A stretch of DNA of 64,000 nt from Clostridia bacterium. GTDB lineage: Bacteria; Bacillota; Clostridia; Oscillospirales; Acutalibacteraceae. Location of the stretch: NCBI GenBank assembly GCA_017626295.1, contig JAGAJB010000013.1, positions 1 through 64,000 of the forward strand, written 5' to 3'. Positions within the stretch are counted from its first letter, which is position 1. Each line of letters begins with the position of its first letter. The translations under genes were made by a program, and so were the position numbers. The notes beneath the pieces are model-generated. The model saw only the letters and a program-made list of their open reading frames with translations, was not told where the DNA came from and did not search any database. This document shows positions 52,250 to 61,328 of the stretch, in pieces.

Positions 52250-52530
52250 AAAAAAATAAACTCACCCTTTGAAAACAAAGGACGAGTTAATACCCGTGTT
52301 ACCACCTTTTTTTACGGATTTCTCACGAAAACCGCCTTACAGAGTAAAAATTACCCTTGCGCTTTAACGGGCGCACCCGCCGCAGCCTACTGTAATTTCG
52401 GTGCGTTGCTCCGGGATGTATTCACACTAACTGCTCACGCGCCTCTCACCAAACGGCAACTCTCTTATTTACGCCTGCTAATGTTACTTGTTCCCTTCGT
52501 TGCATTTGAAGTAAACACTATAAAATTATC
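52250..52530 (-). promoter_or_regulatory. T-box leader with UAC (Tyr) specifier
   Basis: The leader of the ligase/ior operon is a T-box element. Stem I opens with AACGAAGGGAACAAGTA, and its specifier loop carries GAA-UAC-A with UAC at 52420-52418, a tyrosine codon. The T-box sequence AAGGTGGTAACACGGG lies at 52308-52293; its UGGU bulge fits an A discriminator base, as in tRNA-Tyr. The terminator AACTCGTCCTTTG/CAAAGGGTGAGTT plus a U run lies at 52288-52250, and its 5' half can also pair with the T-box. Uncharged tRNA-Tyr should switch transcription on. Confidence 0.88.
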
Positions 52531-52536
52531 CGTTAA

Positions 52537-52565
52537 ATTATATCAAACAAGTCGACAAATGTCAA
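52537..52565 (-). promoter_or_regulatory. Consensus sigma-A promoter of the T-box operon
   Basis: On the minus strand TTGACA (52565-52560) and TATAAT (52542-52537) are both perfect with a 17-base spacer. The -35 overlaps the last codons of the DUF1643 gene. Confidence 0.85.
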
Positions 52566-53185
52566 CACAATGTTTTAAGATACTCCGCTATGTCAAACTC
52601 TTCCGTAGGACTGTTGTTTTTTAGGTAAAGCGGATGGTGGGGGTGACCTTTTACGGAGCGTTTGCCAACGGTAAACCATTTTGCTCCGTATTCATTACCT
52701 ATTTTAACCATTTCCGTAACACAGGGAATAAGATAGGGTCTTTTTTCGATTATAGTACCCCAAGCCGCCCAGACGGCAGGTGTGTTTCCCTCACCGTAGG
52801 ATGAAAGTATATATCGGAAAGCGTTCATATTTTCTCTATGTAAAAGGGAATTAAAACATCCGTCCATATCTTTAGGATTAGTGGCTCTCTGAGCATAGAC
52901 GTTAAACATAATAAAACTGTCATAGCCGTTAAAAAGTGCCGTTCTCTCAACGGATTTCAAAGTATTATCAAGATCATCGGGTTTGGCGGTAGACGGATTT
53001 ATACCGATACAAATAAGGGGATTCTCCCCTCTTGTACCTAAAATATATCGGTACTCAGTATAGGCATTCGGTACGTAGAGCCACTTTTCGCGGTTATACT
53101 CAAAAGAGCCGTCTTTTTCCGTTTCAAGTGCTTCTTGAAATGTCAGTATGTCAATATCTTTTGTTTCACATTGAGGTATGTGCAT
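52562..53185 (-). CDS. DUF1643 family protein
   Basis: The 207-residue protein matches DUF1643. Marks are LICIGINPSTAKPDDLDNTL, FIMFNVYAQRATNP and AVWAAWGTI, with VGKRSVKGHPHHPLYL near the C-terminus. Function is unknown, but the fold is related to uracil-glycosylase-like or nucleotide-binding proteins in some predictions. ATG 53185 with GGGGTGAG upstream is preferred to GTG 53194. Its 3' end contains the -35 box of the T-box operon, so transcription through this gene may feed the T-box operon as well. Confidence 0.8.
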   Translation of the reverse strand: MHIPQCETKDIDILTFQEALETEKDGSFEYNREKWLYVPNAYTEYRYILGTRGENPLICIGINPSTAKPDDLDNTLKSVERTALFNGYDSFIMFNVYAQRATNPKDMDGCFNSLLHRENMNAFRYILSSYGEGNTPAVWAAWGTIIEKRPYLIPCVTEMVKIGNEYGAKWFTVGKRSVKGHPHHPLYLKNNSPTEEFDIAEYLKTLC

Positions 53186-53298
53186 ATATCTCACCCCGGT
53201 AATTTTTTAGTTCGTTTTATTATACTATAATGATAAAGGACTTTTCAATATCATATAATCCTAAATATTTAATATACTGTTAAACCCTGCCGTTTCAC

Positions 53299-53326
53299 TT
53301 GACTTTTTTTGCCAGTATAATATAAT
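53299..53326 (+). promoter_or_regulatory. Promoter of the PRTase-rsmI operon
   Basis: TTGACT at 53299-53304 and TATAAT at 53321-53326 with a 16-base spacer precede the PRTase start by 50 bases. Confidence 0.65.
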
Positions 53327-53375
53327 TAAACTGTGAAATGATGTGCGATTTTATCGCAAAAAGGAGTATGGTTTT

Positions 53376-53924
53376 ATGTATCATTCAATGAAAATTGCAG
53401 GACTTGACAGAAATCTTCCTCTCTGCCCTTTAAACGAAAAATTACAGATAGGTGCTTTCGTTATTTTCGGTGATGCTGAACTTACCGTTGCATGTGCCGA
53501 AGAACTTCTTAAGAAAGCACCCGAATTTGATTACATAATTACTGCTGAAGCCAAAGGTATCCCCCTTGCTCACGAAATGTCACGCCAAAGCGGTAAAAAA
53601 TATTTCGTAGCAAGGAAGAAACCCAAACTTTATATGACAGGTGTTTTCGATGTTGTTGTAAATTCAATAACTACAGAGGGTGAACAGCACCTTTACCTCG
53701 ACACCGCCGAAGCCGATGAAATGAAAGGCAAAAAAGTTATTATCATTGACGACGTTATTTCAACGGGTGAATCACTTAAAGCAGTTCAGAAACTCGTTGC
53801 CGAAGCACAGGCAAACCTTGTGGGTAATATGGCTATACTCGCAGAGGGTGATGCCGCTGACCGTGATGACATTATTTATCTTGAACGCTTACCCTTATTC
53901 GATGCAGAAGGTAATGTGATTTAA
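53376..53924 (+). CDS. Phosphoribosyltransferase (adenine PRTase-like)
   Basis: The 182-residue protein is a type I PRTase. The PRPP loop is VIIIDDVISTGESLKAV near residue 125, and the active-site lid region carries ITAEAKGIPLAHEM, which resembles adenine or xanthine PRTases. RKKPKLYMTGVF contacts the base. It starts at ATG 53376 with AAGGAG upstream and ends one base before rsmI, so they share a transcript. The length is slightly above typical Apt. The base cannot be decided by eye. Confidence 0.8.
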   Translation: MYHSMKIAGLDRNLPLCPLNEKLQIGAFVIFGDAELTVACAEELLKKAPEFDYIITAEAKGIPLAHEMSRQSGKKYFVARKKPKLYMTGVFDVVVNSITTEGEQHLYLDTAEADEMKGKKVIIIDDVISTGESLKAVQKLVAEAQANLVGNMAILAEGDAADRDDIIYLERLPLFDAEGNVI

Positions 53925-53925
53925 T

Positions 53926-54750
53926 ATGGCAGGAACACTTTATGTTGTAGGAACACCTATCGGCAATTTAGGTGATTTTTCCCCGAGAGCCGTTGAGGTA
54001 CTTTCCTCGTGCGACTTTATCGCCGCAGAAGATACCCGCGTTACAATCAAGTTGCTTAACCATTTCGGTATTAAAAAGCCTATGGTAAGTTACTACGAGC
54101 ACAACCGTAACGAGCGTGGCGGTGTTATAATCGAAAGGCTTTTAAACGGCGAAAACTGTGCCTTGGTTTCAGATGCAGGTATGCCCATTATTTCAGACCC
54201 GGGTGAAGATTTAACCCTTCGATGTCACGAAAACAATATAAAAGTCTGTGCAGTTCCCGGTCCTTGTGCTTTTGTTACGGCGCTGGCAATTTCAGGTATG
54301 CCCTCGGGAAGATTCACTTTTGAAGGGTTTCTTACAAAGGCAAAACAGAACAGGCGCGAACACCTGGAAGAACTCGTGAATGAAAAGCGCACAATGATTT
54401 TTTACGAAGCCCCCCACAAACTCCCCTCTACCCTTGAGGATATGGCTAAATACTTCGGTGACCGTAAAATTGCATTGGTTAAAGAACTCACAAAAATTTA
54501 TGAAAACGTGGAGCGTACAACACTTTTTGAAGCCGCAAAGAAATACAGGGAAGTAAGTCCTCGGGGCGAATACGTTTTAATAATTGAGGGAAAACCCGAA
54601 GATACAGAAAAAACAATAACTATAGATGAAGCAAAATCTATGGCGGAAGAACTTATAAAAAGCGGCCTTTCCAAAAATGAGGCTTCAAAGGAAATCGCTA
54701 AAAAAACAGGCCTTAAAAAGAGCGACATTTATAAAAGTTTACAGGAGTGA
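53926..54750 (+). CDS. rsmI: 16S rRNA (cytidine-1402-2'-O)-methyltransferase
   Basis: The 274-residue enzyme methylates C1402 of 16S rRNA. It begins with LYVVGTPIGNLGDFSPRAVE, then LVSDAGMPIISDPG and AVPGPCAFVTAL, all family marks of the tetrapyrrole-methylase fold. A C-terminal helical domain (LSKNEASKEIAKKTGLKK) is present. It follows the PRTase by one base and is followed six bases later by a membrane-anchored protein. The ribosome site is poor and translation may be coupled. Confidence 0.95.
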   Translation: MAGTLYVVGTPIGNLGDFSPRAVEVLSSCDFIAAEDTRVTIKLLNHFGIKKPMVSYYEHNRNERGGVIIERLLNGENCALVSDAGMPIISDPGEDLTLRCHENNIKVCAVPGPCAFVTALAISGMPSGRFTFEGFLTKAKQNRREHLEELVNEKRTMIFYEAPHKLPSTLEDMAKYFGDRKIALVKELTKIYENVERTTLFEAAKKYREVSPRGEYVLIIEGKPEDTEKTITIDEAKSMAEELIKSGLSKNEASKEIAKKTGLKKSDIYKSLQE

Positions 54751-54756
54751 TTTACT

Positions 54757-55362
54757 ATGCTTTGGGGCGTTAAATGGTATTTATGGTTAATTCTGGTAAT
54801 TGCAATTATTGTTGCTGTTTTTGCTTGGCACAAAGCACTTACCGCCTCTCGTGAAAGGCGCGAAAAAATAAAATGCGAGGGTGAAATCTGGAAACGCGAC
54901 TACGATTTAAGGCAAAAATTTTCCGTTCTTACTGATTATAAAATAAAAGAAACTGCTGATAGCGAACTTTTACACGGTGTGGCAATGAATATTCAGATTG
55001 CTCTTGAGAACGAAATAAATATGAATGAGGCGTTCAGACTTCTCCCCGACGAAAAGCAGTTCATTTATACTCTTGAATATTTTGATGAGGACGCTAAAAA
55101 AAGTCTGTCGGCATTCTTTAAAAATAACGGAGCCCCCCTCGTACCGCTTATTCCCGATGCATTGAAAGCAATAGGCGCAGAAAAATATATAGAAACAATT
55201 TCACCCTTGTTACCTATGTATGACCCCGACAGTGAGGTTTCGGTTGACTACAATATAATTGCTAAAGCCGACGAAAAATTCAAAGAAATTTACGAGTCCG
55301 ACGAAATGTGCAGATTGGCAGCACAGTATATTAAAAAGAATAAAGAAATATTTTTAAACTAA
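54757..55362 (+). CDS. Membrane-anchored DMP19/DUF4375-like protein
   Basis: The 201-residue protein has one N-terminal span (residues 4-24) and a helical domain after residue 65. The pattern of LLHGVAMNIQIALENEI, the FIYTLEYFDED segment and PLIPDALKAIGAEKYI resembles DUF4375 (DMP19-type) proteins, though the match is by eye. CAGGAG precedes ATG 54757. It is the last gene of the PRTase-rsmI operon or continues into the sugar genes 15 bases later. Function is unknown. Confidence 0.6.
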   Translation: MLWGVKWYLWLILVIAIIVAVFAWHKALTASRERREKIKCEGEIWKRDYDLRQKFSVLTDYKIKETADSELLHGVAMNIQIALENEINMNEAFRLLPDEKQFIYTLEYFDEDAKKSLSAFFKNNGAPLVPLIPDALKAIGAEKYIETISPLLPMYDPDSEVSVDYNIIAKADEKFKEIYESDEMCRLAAQYIKKNKEIFLN

Positions 55363-55377
55363 AAGGAGAATATATTT

Positions 55378-56277
55378 ATGGCAATATCCTTCCACCTTTC
55401 AGCCTTTGCTGATGAAGCAGGCGGCTCAATTAAAGAACAGATAGACGCCCTCAAGGCTCACGGAATGACTCATATTGAGCCACGCGGTCTTGACCACGGC
55501 AACATTTCACTTTACACAGTAGAGCAGGCTAAGGAGTTAAAGAAAATTCTCGATGATAACGGTATCGGTGTTTCCGCTATCGGCTCACATTACGGTAAAA
55601 TTGAAATTACTGATGATTTCGGTCCTCATTTTGACGATTTTAAAAACTGCGTAGAAGTTGCAAACATTCTCGGCACAGAGCGTATAAGAATGTTCAGTTT
55701 CTTCTTTACAAAAGGTCAGAGTCTTACAGAATACCGCGACGAAGTTTTTGAAAGACTTGATAAAATGTGCGACTATTCACTCAAAAACGGTGTTTGGTGT
55801 TGCCACGAAAACGAGAAAGATATTTACGGAGATATTGCCGAACGTTGCCTTGAAATATACAAAACTTTTGAAGGTAAAATAAAAGGTATTTTCGACCCTT
55901 CAAACTTCATTCAGTGCGGTGAACAGATTTTACCCGCTTACGACCTTCTTAAAGATTATATCGACTATTTCCACATTAAAGACTGTCTTTATGAGGGTGG
56001 CAAAGTTCGTCCTGCAGGTCTCGGTGACGGTCACATTGTTGAACTTCTTCAGAAATTCGCTCAAGACAAAGACGGCGACCATTTCCTTACTCTTGAACCC
56101 CATCTTAAAGTTTTCGACGGTCTTGCAGCGCTTGAAGGCGAAGGCGGAACCGCCGACAAATTAAAAGATGATTTCACTTATCCCACAAACCGTGCCGCTT
56201 TTGATGCCGCGGCAGAGGCTCTTGACGTTTGTCTTGAAAAAGCAAACCTTACAAGCGTTACAGTCAGAAGTAAATAA
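55378..56277 (+). CDS. Sugar phosphate isomerase/epimerase (TIM barrel)
   Basis: The 299-residue protein is of the xylose isomerase-like TIM-barrel family. Metal-site residues are visible in VWCCHENEKDIYGD, GIFDPSNFIQCG and DYFHIKDCLYEG. It opens with ISFHLSAFADEAGG. AAAGGAG lies before ATG 55378. It precedes a mannonate-type dehydrogenase by 34 bases, which suggests conversion of hexuronate- or ketose-type sugars. Inositol catabolism enzymes such as IolE/IolI look similar and are not excluded. Confidence 0.75.
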   Translation: MAISFHLSAFADEAGGSIKEQIDALKAHGMTHIEPRGLDHGNISLYTVEQAKELKKILDDNGIGVSAIGSHYGKIEITDDFGPHFDDFKNCVEVANILGTERIRMFSFFFTKGQSLTEYRDEVFERLDKMCDYSLKNGVWCCHENEKDIYGDIAERCLEIYKTFEGKIKGIFDPSNFIQCGEQILPAYDLLKDYIDYFHIKDCLYEGGKVRPAGLGDGHIVELLQKFAQDKDGDHFLTLEPHLKVFDGLAALEGEGGTADKLKDDFTYPTNRAAFDAAAEALDVCLEKANLTSVTVRSK

Positions 56278-56311
56278 TTTCAATATAATATAAAATCAAG
56301 GAGTGTTTTAA

Positions 56312-57160
56312 ATGTTTAATCACGATAATCTTAAAGGCAGAGTTGCCGTAGTAACAGGCGGTGGCGGTGTGCTTTGCGGCGGTTTTGCAAAAGACCTTGC
56401 AAGACAGGGTGTAAAAGTTGCTGTTCTCGACTTAAGACTTGATGCGGCACAGAAAGTTGCCGACGAAATCATTGCAGAAGGTTTTGAGGCTATCGGTGTT
56501 GCTTGCAACGTTCTTGAAAAAGAAAGCCTTGAAGCAGCAAGAGCAGAAATCAATGAAAAAATCGGTACTTGCGATATTCTTATTAACGGCGCAGGCGGTA
56601 ACCACCCCAGCGGTAATACCACAAAAGAAAAGTTCGAACTTTCCGACCTTGACTCAACAGAAGATATTAAAACTTTCTTCGACCTTGACCCCAAAGGCAT
56701 CGAGTTCGTTTTCAACCTTAACTTCCTCGGCACACTTCTTACAACACAGGTTTTTGCAAAGGATATGGTAGGAAAAGAAAATGCTACTATTATCAACATC
56801 TCTTCAATGAACTCTTATAAACCTCTTACAAAAATCCCCGCATATTCCGCAGCAAAGGCTGCTATTTCAAACTTCACACAGTTTATGGCTGTTCACTTCT
56901 CCGATGTAGGCCTTCGTGTTAATGCTATTGCGCCCGGTTTCTTCTCAACAAATCAGAATAAAGCGCTTCTTTATAACGAAGATGGCTCATATACACCCCG
57001 AAGCGAAAAAATCATCGGTCATACTCCCCTCGGTCGTTTCGGTGTTCCCGAAGATCTCACAGGTACACTTCTCTTCCTTAGCGATGAAACTTATTCAAAA
57101 TTCGTAACAGGCGTTATCATTCCTGTTGACGGCGGTTTCTCAGCATATTCGGGTGTTTAA
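56312..57160 (+). CDS. SDR dehydrogenase, probable D-mannonate oxidoreductase (YjmF/UxuB-type)
   Basis: The 282-residue short-chain dehydrogenase has the NAD(P) loop TGGGGVLCGGFAKDLA, catalytic Ser in NISSMNSY and YSAAKAAISNF (Tyr-x3-Lys), and the family loop INGAGGNHPSGNTT that marks D-mannonate oxidoreductases of the YjmF type (fructuronate to mannonate). The C-terminal DGGFSAYSGV is typical. AAGGAG precedes ATG 56312. It follows the isomerase and ends at a terminator. A role in uronate use is likely. Confidence 0.8.
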   Translation: MFNHDNLKGRVAVVTGGGGVLCGGFAKDLARQGVKVAVLDLRLDAAQKVADEIIAEGFEAIGVACNVLEKESLEAARAEINEKIGTCDILINGAGGNHPSGNTTKEKFELSDLDSTEDIKTFFDLDPKGIEFVFNLNFLGTLLTTQVFAKDMVGKENATIINISSMNSYKPLTKIPAYSAAKAAISNFTQFMAVHFSDVGLRVNAIAPGFFSTNQNKALLYNEDGSYTPRSEKIIGHTPLGRFGVPEDLTGTLLFLSDETYSKFVTGVIIPVDGGFSAYSGV

Positions 57161-57180
57161 TAACAGTTTAAAAGGCATAA

Positions 57181-57216
57181 AAAATCGGTTCTGCGTTTGC
57201 AGAACCGATTTTTATT
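57181..57216. terminator. Bidirectional terminator
   Basis: AAAATCGGTTCTGC pairs with GCAGAACCGATTTT over 14 bp around GTTT, between the dehydrogenase and the convergent LRR gene. Confidence 0.92.
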
Positions 57217-57226
57217 ATATTATTTA

Positions 57227-60200
57227 TTATTTTTCTGCTTCCATTGCAGCCATCTGTTCTGCAATAGCATTCTTTTCCTGGATTTCTTTCTGAATCTTTT
57301 TCTGTTTCTTGTTGTATACAAGATACCATACGACACCGATAACAACGAAAATACCTGCTATAACAGCGAGAAGAGCACCGGAGTTATCTTCAACGTTTAT
57401 TGTAACTGCATCATAGTTGAAGTAGTAGCAACCGTCGAATGCGCTATCTGCATAGTCTGTAAGGTTGCTGTAAACAACAAATTCAACAAGTTTGTCACAA
57501 GATGCGAAAGAGTGGTCGCCGATATTTCTTGCACTTTCGGGCATTACAACTGATGTGATAGCATCACAGTCATAGAAACTTTCAGTACCGATATTGGTGA
57601 AACCTTCTGCAAACTTAATACCTGTAAGGGCATCGCAGTCATAGAATGCTCTGTCAGCAATATTCTTAACTGATTCGGGAACTGTATATTCACCTTTTTT
57701 ACCTACGGGATAAATTGCAATAGTATCAACTTCGCCTTCTTCGTTAGCGGTAAGAACAACGCCATCCAAAGACTTATACGTAGCATTACCCTCTGCAACA
57801 AGTATGTTTTCAAGACCTGTGCAACCTGTGAATGCCAATGAATTGCATTCTGTAACACTAGCGGGAAGAGTGATTTCTTTAAGAGCAGAACAACCGCTGA
57901 AAGCATACTGTTCAATTTCTTCTACTGCGCCAAGGTCAATCTTTGCAAGTTTAACGCAACCTGCAAAAGCATCGGAAGCAAGAGCCTTAACGCTTGCAGG
58001 GATTACAATTTCCTCAAGTGCAACGCAACCCTTGAATGCGCCTGTTTCAAGAACTTCTAACTTTGCGGGTAATTTAACTGATTTAAGGTTAGCAACATCT
58101 GCGAAAGCACCGATACCGATGTAGGTTACGCTATCGGGAATTGCAACTGTTGAAATGCCGGAGCCTGCGAAAGCACCGTCACCGATACGAACGAGGGAAG
58201 CAGGAAGTGTAACCGCTTTAACAGTTGCATTCTTAACTGCGCCATCTGCAATAGTTGTTGTACCGTCATCAACCACAAGACTTGCAACATTGCCTTTTAC
58301 TTTATAAAGTACCTTACCTGCGTAAACTGCACCTGCCTGTGATGCATACCAATTTGTAACGTCAAGAGCATTTTCTTTAATTGTAACAAGAGAAGCAGGG
58401 AATGTTATTGTTGCAACATTCTTTGCAAGGTCAAATGCATTTGCCGCAATTGTAGTTGTGCCGCTTGCAACAGCAAGAGTTGTTGTATTTTTGTTACCTG
58501 CAACAACAAGTGTAGCACCGTCTGCAGAGTAAATTGAAGCGCCTACCGCTTTAAATGCTTTGTTTTCAGCATCAACTGTGATTTTAACAAGTGATGTGCA
58601 ACCGTCGAAAGCAAGAGCGCTGAAGTTTTTAAGAGAAGCAGGAAGATTAACTGCTACAAGAGCCGCACAATCTTTGAATACGCCTGCACCGAGTGTTTCA
58701 ACATTCTTACCGAGGTAAAGGTCAGTAAGGTTTTTGTTGCCTGCGAATGCCTCAGAAGCAACCTTCAAAAGACCGTCGCCTGTGTTAACACTCTTAAGTC
58801 CTGCATTTTTGAAAGCACCGTTTGCAATGCTTATCAATGTTTCGGGAAGTTCAATGGCTGTAAGAGCAGCACAACCCTCAAATGCAGAAGCACCGATATA
58901 TGTAAGACCTTCGTTAAATACAATTTTTGAAAGTTTAGCCGCATTTTTGAATGTTGCACTGTTAAGAGTCACAACGTTAGCAGGAATTTCAAAAGATGTA
59001 ATTGCTGAATTTTCAAAAGCAGATACACCGATATATCTGAGCGCAGGTTCTTCACTGAGTTTAACTGAAGAAACAGAACTGTTGATAAATGCTTTATCTT
59101 TGATTTCTTCAACATTCTGAGGAAGTTGGAATTCACCTGTTTTAGCAGCGGGGAAAAGAACAAGGACTTTTCCGTCTTCACTGTAAAGAACACCGTCAAC
59201 TGTTGTAAATGTTTTATTCTTATCAACTACTTCAATACCCTCAAGTGTGGTAACACCTGCAAAAGTATCAGTGCCGATAGAGTTCATATTCTTTAAGAAC
59301 TCAATAGTTTTAATTTTTGTATTAGCGAATGCGTAATCGCCGATTTCAGAAAGAGTTTCGGATAACTTAACCTCTGCAAGAGAAGTACAGTCAGCAAAAC
59401 TTTCGTAACCGATAGTTGCAAGTGTTGATTCTGAGAAGTCGATAGATGTAAGAGAAGAACATCCCTTGAAAGCACCTGCTGCGAGGATACCCATAGCATC
59501 GTCAACTGCAACTGATTTAAGGTTTACGCAGTTCTGGAAAGCGAAAAGACCGATTTCCTCAACGTCCTCACCGAGTGTAACTGTTTCAATAAAATCACAA
59601 CCGAGGAAAGCATAGTCTTCGATTATTGAAACACCTTCGGGAACAACCATATCTTTAACTTCGCCTTTGTATGAGTAAAGAACTCTGCCGAAGTTAAGGG
59701 GACCTTCCTCTTTAGCATCTTCCCATGCTGAGCCGCTGAATGCATCTGCTGCTACGTTTTTGAGGTTTTTATGTTCCTTAATCTCAACAAGAGCAGTACA
59801 ACCTGCGAAGCACTTTTCAGGAATATCGGTTACAGCGTCGGGAATCTGATATTCTTCCAAAGAAGTACAACCCTCAAACATTGATGCGCCGAGTGTTGCA
59901 AGAGCATCGTCATTTTTAAGTTCTTTAAGTGATGTACAGTTTTTAAAAGCACCTTCACCGATAGTAGTAATATCGTTGTGAAGTTTAATAACCTCAACCG
60001 TTGTGTTGCCCTCAAAGCAACCTGCACCGATTGAAATAACACTTAAACTGTTGATTCTTGTGGGAACTGAAATTTCTTTCTCAGTACCGACATAGCCTAC
60101 AATCTCAAGAGCAGAACCGTCACCGATGGGAATATATTCAAAACCATCTTCGTCGGTTTCTTTGTTGAGTTCGATTTCCTGTGCTGAATAAGTAGTTTGT

Positions 60201-60298
60201 TCATCTTCGGCAAAAACCGAAACAGGAGCTGCAGCGATAAATACGAATACAAGAATAAACGCAAGTATACCGCAGAGGGGTTTCTTACATGCTGTCAT
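57227..60298 (-). CDS. BspA-like leucine-rich repeat surface protein
   Basis: The 1023-residue protein has a signal peptide (MTACKKPLCGILAFILVFVF, cleaved near VFA-ED), then more than twenty repeats of the LRR_5/BspA type (patterns such as IGEGAFKNCTSLKEL, IGDYAFANTKI and LASDAFAGCVKL). A C-terminal membrane span at about 985-1005 (LLAVIAGIFVVIGVVWYLVY) is followed by a charged cytosolic helix. It lacks an LPxTG motif, so it is held by the span. Such proteins bind host matrix or glycans. Repeat number is probably variable. A consensus promoter lies upstream. Confidence 0.92.
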   Translation of the reverse strand: MTACKKPLCGILAFILVFVFIAAAPVSVFAEDEQTTYSAQEIELNKETDEDGFEYIPIGDGSALEIVGYVGTEKEISVPTRINSLSVISIGAGCFEGNTTVEVIKLHNDITTIGEGAFKNCTSLKELKNDDALATLGASMFEGCTSLEEYQIPDAVTDIPEKCFAGCTALVEIKEHKNLKNVAADAFSGSAWEDAKEEGPLNFGRVLYSYKGEVKDMVVPEGVSIIEDYAFLGCDFIETVTLGEDVEEIGLFAFQNCVNLKSVAVDDAMGILAAGAFKGCSSLTSIDFSESTLATIGYESFADCTSLAEVKLSETLSEIGDYAFANTKIKTIEFLKNMNSIGTDTFAGVTTLEGIEVVDKNKTFTTVDGVLYSEDGKVLVLFPAAKTGEFQLPQNVEEIKDKAFINSSVSSVKLSEEPALRYIGVSAFENSAITSFEIPANVVTLNSATFKNAAKLSKIVFNEGLTYIGASAFEGCAALTAIELPETLISIANGAFKNAGLKSVNTGDGLLKVASEAFAGNKNLTDLYLGKNVETLGAGVFKDCAALVAVNLPASLKNFSALAFDGCTSLVKITVDAENKAFKAVGASIYSADGATLVVAGNKNTTTLAVASGTTTIAANAFDLAKNVATITFPASLVTIKENALDVTNWYASQAGAVYAGKVLYKVKGNVASLVVDDGTTTIADGAVKNATVKAVTLPASLVRIGDGAFAGSGISTVAIPDSVTYIGIGAFADVANLKSVKLPAKLEVLETGAFKGCVALEEIVIPASVKALASDAFAGCVKLAKIDLGAVEEIEQYAFSGCSALKEITLPASVTECNSLAFTGCTGLENILVAEGNATYKSLDGVVLTANEEGEVDTIAIYPVGKKGEYTVPESVKNIADRAFYDCDALTGIKFAEGFTNIGTESFYDCDAITSVVMPESARNIGDHSFASCDKLVEFVVYSNLTDYADSAFDGCYYFNYDAVTINVEDNSGALLAVIAGIFVVIGVVWYLVYNKKQKKIQKEIQEKNAIAEQMAAMEAEK

Positions 60299-60373
60299 AA
60301 AACACGCATCCCTTCAAAAAATGTACTTTTACCGTAAAAAAGATAAGTGAAAATCCACTTTACAGATAGAATT

Positions 60374-60402
60374 ATTATAATATAAACACCCTTCATTGTC
60401 AA
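60374..60402 (-). promoter_or_regulatory. Consensus sigma-A promoter of the LRR gene
   Basis: On the minus strand TTGACA (60402-60397) and TATAAT (60379-60374) are perfect with a 17-base spacer, about 75 bases before the start. Confidence 0.85.
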
Positions 60403-60429
60403 GCAATCTGCCCGCCAACAAGGGTGTTT
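60384..60429. other. Inverted repeat spanning the LRR promoter
   Basis: AAACACCCTT at 60384-60393 and AAGGGTGTTT at 60420-60429 form 10-base arms with a 26-base loop that includes the -35 box of the LRR promoter. It may be a folD terminator that overlaps the promoter, or an operator. Confidence 0.6.
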
Positions 60430-60488
60430 TCAATCTTTAAAAACTAACAAAAATTACCGCATTTTTATGTGTAATATGACATTACTTA

Positions 60489-61328
60489 TTATATTTCTAC
60501 TGCTCTGACCGTATTCTCCAAAAGCATTGTAATGGTCATAGGACCCACACCGCCGGGTACAGGTGTTATAAATGAGGCTTTTTTCTCAACTTCCTCATAG
60601 CAAACGTCACCGCAGAGTTTACCTTCTTTGTTTCTGTTCATTCCCACATCAATAACAACTGCGCCGTCTTTTACCATGTCAGCGGTAACAAAATCTGCTT
60701 TACCTACCGCTGCCACAAGTATATCTGCAGTCAAAGTTTCTTCTTTGAGATTTTCTGTTCTTGAATGGCATATTTCAACTGTTCCGTTTTCTTTTAAAAG
60801 GAGCATTGCCATAGGTTTTCCCACAATGTTACTTCTGCCTATAACCACGCATTTTTTACCGCTTACGGAGATATTGTAGTACTTCAGCATTTCCATAATT
60901 CCTGCAGGTGTACAGGGTAAAAACGTGTAATCCCCTATCATTATATGGCCTACGTTAAAGGGATGAAATGCATCAACGTCTTTTTTATGGTCTATTGCAT
61001 TTATGACCGCCTGTTCGTCTATATGTGAGGGTAAGGGAAGTTGGCAAAGTATGCCGTTGACTTCGTCATTAGTATTAAGATCCTTTATCAATTCAAGAAG
61101 TTCTTCCTGTGTTGTTTCTTCGGGAAGGGCGTATTCATAAGAATTTATGCCTACCTCTTCACAAGCCTTTTTCTTATTATTAACGTATACTCTTGAAGCG
61201 CTGTTATTACCTACAATAATAACTGCAAGTCCAACTTGTTTACCTTTACTGTTAAGTTCTGCAACACGATTTTTAATTTCTTCGCGTTTTGCTGCAGAAA
61301 CCGCTTTACCGCTTATAATTTCAGCCAT
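60489..61328 (-). CDS. folD: Bifunctional methylenetetrahydrofolate dehydrogenase/cyclohydrolase
   Basis: The 279-residue enzyme interconverts methylene- and formyl-THF. Marks are the catalytic VYVNNKKKACEEVG and GILCQLPLPSHI, the Rossmann loop VIGRSNIVGKPMA and the signature PVTPGGVGPMTI. ATG 61328 is preferred over 61334, because GAGGAAG lies at a better distance. The start lies inside the end of lgt, so the two are co-expressed. Length is normal. Confidence 0.95.
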   Translation of the reverse strand: MAEIISGKAVSAAKREEIKNRVAELNSKGKQVGLAVIIVGNNSASRVYVNNKKKACEEVGINSYEYALPEETTQEELLELIKDLNTNDEVNGILCQLPLPSHIDEQAVINAIDHKKDVDAFHPFNVGHIMIGDYTFLPCTPAGIMEMLKYYNISVSGKKCVVIGRSNIVGKPMAMLLLKENGTVEICHSRTENLKEETLTADILVAAVGKADFVTADMVKDGAVVIDVGMNRNKEGKLCGDVCYEEVEKKASFITPVPGGVGPMTITMLLENTVRAVEI

